Assembly: GCA_032622095.1 (NCBI GenBank)
Contig: CP136065.1
Location: 115,423,195 to 115,487,194, forward strand
Reading direction: 5' to 3'
Length of the DNA: 64,000 nt
Origin: Siphonodentalium dalli
Lineage: Eukaryota > Mollusca > Scaphopoda > Gadilida > Siphonodentaliidae
The translations under genes were made by a program, and so were the position numbers. The notes beneath the pieces were generated by a model. That model saw nothing but the letters and a program-made list of their open reading frames with translations, had not been told where the DNA came from and did no database searches. Shown piece after piece: positions 56,160 through 64,000 of this stretch. Each line of letters opens with the position of its first letter. Within the stretch, counting starts at the first letter, position 1.

Positions 56160-57070
56160 TTATGTCCCTTTAACGATTTTAAATATCAACATTTTACATT
56201 TTCTTCCTACTGGACCGAAAACTTTCAGTATGTTTTTCAATTCATTAACCACTTTTTTCACAACACATATCCCTTTGATATATTGGATTTCTTTCACTGG
56301 TGAAGTATAAAACTTCTTAATCCATGGACCTGTAAGTAACTTACCAATTAGTCCAAGCACCTGCAACTCAACTTTGGCAGTTGGGAGTGTGAAGTATTGA
56401 AGCCTGAAGACCACCGCATGAGACTGTTCCTGTTCGGAGGAACTTGAGAAACTTCTTGTAATGAATGGTGAGTCTGCCACTGATGAGGAATAACCAATTA
56501 AGATATGTAGCCTATTACCTCTGTACCTTTGTAGTACGGTATTCATTTTGGCAGGTTGTGCTCCTCTAAAAATGATACAAATCCTCTAGGATCACCTTTG
56601 CCATCTTAAAAGCAGAATTTGTCTGCTGGTATTAACTGCCTTGCATCATTTTTTCCCTTTTCACTTTCAAGTAGTAGTGCAATTTCTGCATTTTTCTCCT
56701 CCAACTGTGATTTTAATATCATTATTTCATCATCCTTGGCACTATGACTGTCAACTGTTCTAGAATGGTTATATATGATTGAATTGATCTTTTGTTCTTT
56801 TCTATCCTTCGTATTGTTACATCAGCATTGTGAAGCACACCATGTTTTGAGAGTTACATGTAGGACACCAAGATCTCAATTTGGCAATCAACTCATTTCA
56901 ACGCTTCAGCTTTTGATTTAAAATTATTGTGGCCGGCTTATTTGACACCTTCTCACACAGCTTGAGGATCATTTGTAAATGTCATCGCCTCTTCTCGGCC
57001 TTCTTCGCAACCTGAGATAATTTTGCTCATAACTTGGGGTGGTGGACATGCAAGCATCACTACAACTTAA
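56160..57070 (-). pseudogene. Decayed protein-coding remnant of unknown family
   Basis: The best-preserved part (56546-56160, 128 codons) reads like real protein: QVLGLIGKLLTGPWIKKFYT, then a segment VKEIQYIKGICVVKKVVNEL. To its right (upstream on this strand) the same strand gives further protein-like pieces broken by stops, including SKIISGCEEGREEAMTFTND near 57010-56950 and a Lys-rich coiled-coil-like piece near 56660. I have the impression that the GKLLTGPW..KFYTS block occurs in multicopy proteins of marine invertebrates, but I cannot name the family. Likely a dead copy of a multicopy or transposon-borne gene. Confidence 0.4.
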
Positions 57071-57147
57071 ACGTACTGTTCTTTGCTGAATCCACCAATA
57101 TACCTGACAAACAAGTAGACCTAGCTATGTAGGCCTACATGCACCTA

Positions 57148-57225
57148 GTTGGTGGACCCAACTATTCAAACAGAGCTAGACGCTATGCTCTGATAATAAA
57201 AGTCAGGTTTATGGACTAACAGTAA
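57148..57225 (+). repeat. Short dispersed repeat, copy 2 with internal deletion
   Basis: Matches 52283-52387 closely, including CAAACAGAGCTAGACGCT and TATGCTCTGATAATAAAAGT, but lacks about 24 bp in the middle (the CTCGAATATTTTATGGAG region). Confidence 0.8.
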
Positions 57226-57326
57226 CATGCACCGTGCTATCAGTATCACTCGGTCAATTCTTTTTCTGACATCAAGTGAGGATTGTCTGTACTTAATTGG
57301 CTTGTAAATCCAACAGGTATTTTAAT

Positions 57327-57466
57327 GTGTGTATATCGGGATGTGTGTATATCGGGATGTGTGTATTCAGGGATGTGCGTATACAGGGATGTGTGTATGT
57401 GTGTATAGTGGGATGTGTGTATATCGGGATGTGTGTATTCAGGGATGTGCGTATACAGGGATGTGG
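57327..57466 (+). repeat. 16-bp minisatellite, eight units
   Basis: Units such as GTGTGTATATCGGGAT, GTGTGTATTCAGGGAT and GTGCGTATACAGGGAT. The order of variants repeats after an 8-bp partial unit, so a three-unit block was duplicated. Confidence 0.9.
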
Positions 57467-57479
57467 CTGAGGAAGTGTT

Positions 57480-58796
57480 TTTTAATGATTTGAATTCTTA
57501 TTAACTTTCTCAGTGTAACAGCATTATTACGGTCTGACATTTGAACAATATAAATATAAAACATGTCCATTTCTCATTTCATCACAGATAAAAAGGCAAA
57601 TTTCTATATTTATCATTTAAGTAATTAAAACCAATTCCATGTTGCCGAAACGATGAGACTAAACGTCATATCGATTACATTTTTTCAGCGGCATATTTTG
57701 AATTTTTATTTTCCGACAAAGTCAAAGTTGACCAAATTAGCGAAAACGTGAGCAATTATAAGAAATAATTAATACTATTTGTGTAAATATTGATAGCTAT
57801 AGCCAATATACAACAATCAAAATCAATAATTGATCAATAACGATCATTTTATGCCAGGATAAACTCTTCGAACGGTGTTTGTGTCAACAAATGCATTTTG
57901 TTTTGTGTTACGTCATTCATCGTATTTGACCCGGAACTCGGCTGAAGGTTATGCTATTCAGCCTATTGCGTCGAATTACGAAATGGCGCGCAATCGCCAT
58001 TTTGAATGTCTCGCCTTTCCCGCACACTAATTAGAGGTCTTCGCACGCAACAAAAATGATAAAACTTCCCAATTATAAGTAAAAATACCCAATGAAGGTG
58101 TCTATGTAGGTCCCGAAGGAGTCTATAGACATTTTGATGTAGAATTCGGATGGAGAAAATGTAGGTCAATCTATTTTTGGTCATAACTCTGATAGATTTT
58201 GATCTGGGAGAAAAAATCGATAACGAGGCTCACTATGAGCATGCCAGTTTTAAATATAGAAACAGCGAATCCCGACAAATGGCGATATCAGTGACAAACA
58301 AATAATCGAAAACAACACATAAAATAAACATAGCAAAAACGTTTTACGTCATTTTTGTTACGTCCCTACTGATAGTGATACTGACTCGGTGACTGACTGG
58401 CAGTCTTGTTTCACTTCACTTCACTTCAATTTCTGACAACACGACATCACGTTGATACCCGTCAACAGTCTTCAACTTAATAAGTTCAACTTCAAATTAA
58501 GCATAGGCGTATGTCAGTATCTATATCTCAGTATCCAACCCTCGAAATTAGGAAAAAGTTCCCCTGCCAAATTTAATGCTGTTGCCGTGGCCAAAATGGC
58601 CCAAATTTCGAAGATTTAGTTGATTTTCTCTATATAGACTTTTTATAGTCATAATAAATAATACTAATAGTATAAGTTTATTTTTGTATTCGAGCAGGAT
58701 CCACTAGAATCAAAGGTATTTGCGTGCCTTAAAATCCGAGAGAATCGGAATCATGATTCTCATTTTGATTCTCGTAAAAAGTCTTGATTCCGTGTA
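57480..58796. other. Intronic sequence without recognised feature
   Basis: No domain-bearing ORF on either strand, no repeat family recognised apart from simple AT-rich sequence. Confidence 0.3.
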
Positions 58797-59052
58797 CAGT
58801 AATGCCCTAATTAATCGACTTCTTAACCACAGCTGAATTATTGGTAACTTTTCAGGATTTAGTCGGAAATATGGCTTGTTGCCATTCATCGGAAAGCTCT
58901 CGCCACTGATAAATGGCAACAAGCCATATTTCTGACTAAACCCTGCTGAGAGCTTTCCGATGAATGGCAACAAGCCATATTTCCGACTAAATCCTGAAAA
59001 GTTACCCGTAATTCTGCTGTGGTTAAGAAGTCAAATTAATTAGGGCATTTCT
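58797..59052. mobile_element. Second copy of the palindromic MITE, internally rearranged
   Basis: Same CAGTAATGCCCTAATTAATC end and TA flanks as 28939-29148. The centre contains an extra ~45-bp block (58910-58955) in which part of an arm is repeated with changes, so the palindrome is interrupted. Confidence 0.8.
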
Positions 59053-59279
59053 GTAGATCGTGCCATTAATCTCTACTCTGGGCAGTCTGGCTACCGCCTG
59101 TAGATCATATTCCAATTCCACCGTAGATCATGCTATGAATCTCTACTCTGGCTGACGCCCATGGAGATCATATTCCACCAGTACAAAACCCGGGAACTTT
59201 TTAAAGTTTTGACAGGGAATCTTATAAAGTCGAAAAAATAACGCGGGGAATGTATTTCTTTGTTAATACCTGTTGCTTA

Positions 59280-59335
59280 AAGGTACTCAATCCGAACAGA
59301 GGGTCCCCATCTCAACAGATTCCAACACTTTGAAT
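59280..59335 (+). repeat. Detached terminus of the AGG-ended MITE
   Basis: TTAAAGGTACTCAATCCGAA and GGGTCCCCATCTCAACAGAT match the first ~55 bp of the MITE at 35448. No partner end nearby. Confidence 0.75.
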
Positions 59336-59385
59336 TGTACTGCAAAATAAAATAAATAATTTGACCTTACAAAAAATGTCTAATA

Positions 59386-60310
59386 CAGTAAAACCTCTCC
59401 AAACCGGAACCTCTATAAACCGAATCCCTCTCCATACCGACCAAATTGTCCGGTACCGAATTCACCCAAGTGCATTGTCACTAGAAATTACCTCTGTAAT
59501 CCGGAAACTCTCTATTCCGAATATCGGACGGGTTTTCTAGTCCAAAAGTGAACGAATACATTAATTTTTACCTCCGAAATCCGAACGCGGAAAGTGTATA
59601 GACTGGGAATCCATTATAAGTTTAAATTTCTAGTCTATACATTCAACTCGGGGTGGCCATTTTCATGATGGCTCATTCGTTCTGACATGTTGATTAAAAC
59701 TGTACTGGTGACAATACACTACCATTGTGTACGTCTAGCTAATTAGTGTTTAGTTTTGATAGTGGTCGTAAAAACAATGAGTCCAATTCAGCACAATGAT
59801 TGATGTGAAAACAAAATGTCAGTGCTGTAATCTCCGTGAAGTCACCATTGTTCACTCAACGTGTTAAATATAAGCACTCAGTTATCTAATCAGACACCTG
59901 TTGTTATAATCCGATGCAAAGTGGTCGCGGAACAAAACACTGCTAATTAATCGGTACGATTATTCAAGAGTACGAATCTACTATACAAACGATGCGACAT
60001 TTTTAAGCGACATTTTCAATCACCGTAACATTTAATGTTTCCATGTTTCTTGTCTTATCTATACATGTTTTATGTCTTAATAAACAATGTTTTTAATTCT
60101 TATTATAACACGATGTTTTATCTATTGTTATTTATATTTGATTCTGTACTTTATTGAATAAATTTTAATTAATCAATAATGAATCGGTTGTGCTTCGACA
60201 ACGACGTCAATATATTCCGGTCGTAGGGCTATTTTCTATAAACCGAACACCTCTCTAATCCGAACAGAAGGGCTGGTCCGAAGGGTGTTCGGTTTGAGGA
60301 GGTTTTACTG
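59386..60310. mobile_element. pogo/Tigger-like MITE, 925 bp
   Basis: TA flanks at 59384-59385 and 60311-60312, termini CAGTAAAACCTC in inverted orientation, followed on both sides by repeated (A/T)AACCGAACACCTCT-like strings. CAGTAAAACCTCT ends with TA duplications are typical of pogo-like Tc1/mariner elements. No transposase ORF. Confidence 0.8.
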
Positions 60311-60756
60311 TATATCCATAATTTAAATGTCAAAATGCGGTCAAATTCTAAGTCTAAAAATGGCTGTAACTCATTTAGAAAAAGGGCTGTAATTCATGTA
60401 AAAATAATTGGATGGAACCCATATTCGAACTTGGTCTGTATAATGGGCTGTATTTTTAGCTGGGAAATACACATACCAACTTTGGTTCAGATAAAATAAT
60501 CCAAACTAGAGTTATCGATTGGAACCAAAAAATGTCAATGGACAGATGGGCGGACATACTGATTACATAATAGGACCTTTTTTCCAAAAAGGAATATAAT
60601 AACAATATAAATGCTAACAAACAGCAGTCGCAAAGATGGTGAGAATTTCTTCAAATATTTATATTACTCAGACTCTTAACTATCTATGTACCGGCACCAA
60701 TTTATCGCCAATTTTCATCTGTATCAGCTGATGCCATCATTGTGTACAGATGCTTT

Positions 60757-62160
60757 TTAGCTCACCTGAGACGAAGTCTCCGGTGGAGCTATAGTCATCA
60801 CTTCTCGTCCGTCGTCTGTCCATCTGTCTGTTGTACCATCCGTCCATCAACAATTCTTTAAACATCTTCTCCTCTGGAACCATGAGACCGAATGAGTTTA
60901 TATTTGGTGTGGATGTTCCCTAGGTGACTCACATTCAGATTTGTTCAAATGAGGTCACTGGGTCAAATAGTTGCCAATCCAGGGCCATAACTCTTTCCCT
61001 CCATAGTAATTCTTTTAAACATCGTCTTCTCAAATATCATCAGGCCAAATGGGTTCATATTTGGTATGAAGGATTCTTGGGTGACTGGGGTTCAGATTTG
61101 TTCAAATGAGGCCACTGGGTCAAATGTGGGTGGGCCAGGGACACAACTCTTAAAAACATTTTTTTTACATTGAACTCGTTGTTTAAATTAACAAAACAAA
61201 AACAAAACTCAAACAAAACAAAAAAACCCCAAAAAATGTGATTTTTTTTTTATAATTTGTTTTATTTTAATTGAGATTAATTTCTTTCTCAATTAAAAAA
61301 AAAAATAACACCATTATAACATCCACCAGGGTGACTCAACCAAATTTGGTTTAAATCAGTCTAAAATCAAGAACATGCAAACAGCAGAAACTCAGAGCTC
61401 TATGAGATGAGGAAGGTGCCTGCAATCACAGAATGTTTACTTAACACCATATAGAATTCACATTGATTATAAAGTAATAAATTAAATGGCAGTGTTAACA
61501 AAATCTGTTTGGAATGACAGCTTTGATTAATAGCCTAAATTTCTCTGCCTGTTAGAGAGTTTGTATATAAATGACCATGCTTATGATAACAAACTCCACT
61601 CCCAAGGCCAAGTGTGAATGATGAATCTGACAGTTAGGCCAGTAAAACTATATACGTGTTTTCTCAGGGGATTACATATGGGAAACTGGATGAGAAAGGA
61701 GGCATTTTTCTTAGCTTACCTGAGATGAAGAATTGACATATTTTGTGTGGATGGTCCCTAAGTGGCTGGGATTCAGTTCTGTTCAAATGGTCAAAAAAGT
61801 GGCATAGCTAGGGACCTAACTCTTTCCATCCATAGTAATTCTTAAAACATCTTCTCAAGAATCTAGGGACCTAACTCTTTCCATCCATAGTAATTCTTAA
61901 AACATCTTCTCAAGAATCATGGGGCTATTTAGCTTATAATTGGTATGGAAGGTTCTTGGGTGACAGGGATACTGATGTGTTAAAATGAGGTCACCTGTTC
62001 AAATAAGGGCGGAGCCAGGGACGTAACTTGTCCATCCATTGTAATTCTTAAAATGTCTTCCTATCAAGAACCATCAGGCCTATTCAGCTTATATTTGGTA
62101 TGGGTGACTAGGATTCAGAATTGGTCAGAGCCAATGACATAATTCTTTCCCTCATCAGTT
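60757..62160 (+). repeat. TTTAGCTCACCTGAG-type dispersed repeat with ~155-bp subunits
   Basis: Begins TTTTTAGCTCACCTGAGACG with a small AGACGAAGTCT hairpin and a CGTCCGTCGTCTGTCC run, then units with CCATAGTAATTCTT, AACATCTTCTCAAGAA and TTCAGATTTGTTCAAATGAG. 61808-61917 is an exact 55-bp tandem duplication. The intervening 61150-61720 is mostly AT-rich sequence. A further copy of the units is at 63455-63740. Confidence 0.75.
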
Positions 62161-62163
62161 ATT

Positions 62164-62580
62164 TTTATGTTTACCCATACCATGTATGGTAAACATAGTG
62201 TCGTTGTCCGAATTGACCACTCGTCGTTCGTCCGTCCGTCCGTCCGTCTGTCCGTCCGTCTGTCCGTCCGTAGACACTTCACGTGTAATGCGATAACTCA
62301 AACATTTTCTATCCAATCAGAAGCAAATTTTGTATATGGGTATATCAACCCAAAATACAGATCGAGTTCGAATTTGGGTTTGATCCGAGTTTTTGTTACA
62401 GAGTTATGGCCCTTTTTCTACTTAAAATTCACACATTCTGCCATAACTCAAACATTTTTTATCTGATTGGAACCAAATTTGGTATGTGAGTTTCACAGCC
62501 CAAAATACAGATCTAGTTCGAATATGGGTTTGATCCGATTTATTTTAAAGGAGTTATGACCCTTTTTCGAAGAAAAAATT
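62164..62580 (+). repeat. Second copy of the ATGTTTACC-hairpin subunit repeat
   Basis: Nearly the same hairpin start and CGTCCGTC run as at 48933, followed by two to three subunits. The 99-codon plus-strand frame at 62167 (VRPSVRLSVRLSVRR) is a by-product of the CCGTCCGT run. Confidence 0.85.
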
Positions 62581-63295
62581 GAAAAAAAAATCGATTTAAA
62601 CAAAAAAATATTTTTAACTTTTATAATAATAATTAAAAAAATGTCATTGACATTGTCATTTGTTTTCATTTAGATATTGATGATTATGATACAAGTTTTA
62701 AAAAGATTTCCAATGTGTCCCTTTAATTTTTTTAAATAATTAAAAACAATTATAACCATTATAACTCTGCCAAGGGTACCCCGAATCACCACACCAAATT
62801 TGATTAAATCGGTCATTTGGACTACTTACTAGTAGCTATTGATAAAGCTATATTATTTTCTGATGTCTCTTATGCCAATGTGCAAATAATCTGATAAAGA
62901 AGCCTGTGGTATCTAATTTAAAATAAAGATTCAACAATAAATATCACATGATATTAACAGTAGACTTGGACATCTGTGCTGCAGAGTTATATCTTCAGAT
63001 GGTCTGATATCATTATAATTGTTATTGGTTTAATAGAGGTCAGCGTTCAACATAAACAATTCCTGTGATTTTTTGATAGCTGTGCTATATAATTGATATT
63101 AATGGGTCAGTGGTGAGGTTGCTTATCTGTATACTAGGACACATTATTATTGTAAACTTAAATTGGACTCTCTTAACCCAAGTATTCCATGTCCAGGGCA
63201 CACCTACACATTTAACCCACGGACTTGCTGGCTGTGGCGGTTTAGCATTACAGATCCTGTACCAGTGCATTCTCTTATATAAATGCCAGTGACCC
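62581..63295. other. Intronic sequence without recognised feature
   Basis: AT-rich; a low-similarity continuation of the subunit repeat up to about 62800 (TAACTCTGCCAAGGGTACCC). No gene recognised. Confidence 0.3.
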
Positions 63296-63455
63296 ATAAA
63301 TTCCAATAATTTGTGTTATGTACATTTGTCTATAATAGTACATAACAGTATACTCTATAATTCAACACCAAAACTCTCATTTATCCGATCATATTAAATT
63401 TTTATCGCCAAGGGATGGGTTAACATCTGCCGATCGTGATCGGCCTCTCGTTAAA
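63296..63455 (+). repeat. Dispersed ~200-bp repeat, copy 2
   Basis: Second copy of the sequence at 50083-50288, with a 25-30-bp deletion in the first half. It is preceded by a half-copy of the 69-bp hairpin (TGCATTCTCTTATATAAATG at 63267). Confidence 0.7.
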
Positions 63456-63740
63456 ACATCTTCTCAAGAACCATTTGGCATATTTGGTATACATTTTGGT
63501 ATAGAGAGTCCTTGGGTGACTGGGTTCAGATTTGTTGAAATGGGTTCTCCAGGTCAAATAGGGGTGCGACAAGGGACATAACTCTTCCCCCAAAGTAATT
63601 CTAAAAATGGCGCTCCTCAAGAGCCATCAGTCCTATTTATTTAGCCTATATGTAGTAACCAGTATGAAGGGTCCTTGTGTTACTTGGGACTGGGTTACAG
63701 ATTTGTTAAAATGGGTTCGACCAATCAAGAAATGGCATTT
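63455..63740 (+). repeat. Subunit repeat fragment next to LINE
   Basis: Units with AACATCTTCTCAAGAACC, TTGGTATA and TTCAGATTTGTTGAAATGGG as at 60757-62160. The truncated LINE begins just after it. Confidence 0.7.
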
Positions 63741-63754
63741 GGTGTATATGGCCT

Positions 63755-64000
63755 ATGGAGACGTTCACCAACCATCCAACTACAGACCAGTATCACTCAC
63801 TTCAACATGCTGTAAGCTACTAGAGCACGTCCTGTGTAGACATATCCGCGACCACCTGGAACTCTGCAACCTACTGACTGATAGAAACCACGGATTTAGA
63901 TCTGGCCACTCATGTGTAACCCAGCTTGTAAACACCACACAAGATCTACTATCGTCCTTTGACTCGGAGAAGCAAACTGACATGGCAATCCTCGACTTTT
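63755..64000 (+). mobile_element. LINE reverse transcriptase fragment, cut by window edge
   Basis: From 63757 the frame reads GDVHQPSNYRPVSLTSTCCK, then LLEHVLC, LLTDRNHGFRSGHSCVTQL and TDMAILDF at the last bases. These are RT domains 1-3 up to the start of motif A (normally ILDFSKAFD) of a CR1/L2/Jockey-like LINE. The endonuclease half is absent, so the copy is 5'-truncated near 63755. It continues past the window. It is unrelated in sequence to the LINE at 21.6 kb beyond the shared RT motifs. Confidence 0.85.

Noticed and set aside
62167-62466. 99-codon plus-strand frame with Arg/Ser/Val-rich repeat
   Set aside because: Produced by the CCGTCCGTCTGTCC run and ~150-bp subunits of a dispersed repeat.

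Overview
This is a stretch of a repeat-rich, AT-rich metazoan nuclear genome. Most base pairs are transposon-derived, and the repeat families (short-subrepeat elements opening with TAGCTCA-type or GGGCCCGACTTCG-type ends, many TTAA-flanked MITEs, a tRNA-derived SINE, CR1/L2-like and RNase H-bearing LINEs) resemble what I know from molluscs. I infer a lophotrochozoan, most likely a mollusc. No bacterial features, rRNA, tRNA genes or CRISPR arrays are present.

Two host genes can be read through the repeats. On the minus strand, positions 33023 down to 4165 carry twelve coding exons of a germ cell-less orthologue (gmcl1), a BTB-BACK substrate adaptor. Every splice junction has GT/AG and the reading frame stays open across all eleven junctions, giving about 395 codons. 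Exon 1 starts with a predicted N-myristoylation signal and a basic nuclear-localisation patch. The last ~115 residues expected for the family were not found in positions 1-4164. On the plus strand, position 42805 begins the first coding exon of a SAFB/SLTM-like gene: its N-terminal SAP domain, a clean GT donor after 42939, and a perfect NRF-1-type palindrome 42 bp upstream of the ATG. The two genes are divergent, about 9.8 kb apart.

Layout: 1-4164, tandem repeats, a SINE fragment and dispersed repeats. 4165-33023, gmcl1 exons in introns filled with MITEs, including piggyBac-like TTAA elements at 8.6, 10.3 and 20.7 kb, a large array of ~165-bp repeats at 17.8-20.2 kb, an intact 1075-codon LINE in antisense orientation at 21.6-24.8 kb, and a 210-bp near-perfect palindrome at 29.0 kb. 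33.7-42.8 kb, intergenic: a MITE packed with twenty GATATC sites, a LINE 3' end, a 130-bp repeat array full of nuclear-receptor half-sites, and a four-copy ~480-bp tandem array. 42.8-64 kb, presumably intron 1 of the SAFB-like gene: an RNase H-bearing LINE fragment in a site whose unoccupied paralogue lies 5 kb away, two elements with AGGCC-oligo(A) termini, a Tc1/mariner-like MITE, a Mutator-like element with a perfect 9-bp target duplication, a pogo-like MITE, short-subrepeat families, and a LINE reverse transcriptase running off the right edge.

I did not find a new multi-gene system. The strongest results are the exon-by-exon reconstruction of gmcl1, the intact LINE in its intron, and several structurally odd non-autonomous transposons: shared hairpins across TTAA elements, the GATATC-array MITE, and two TTAA-flanked MITE groups with different termini.
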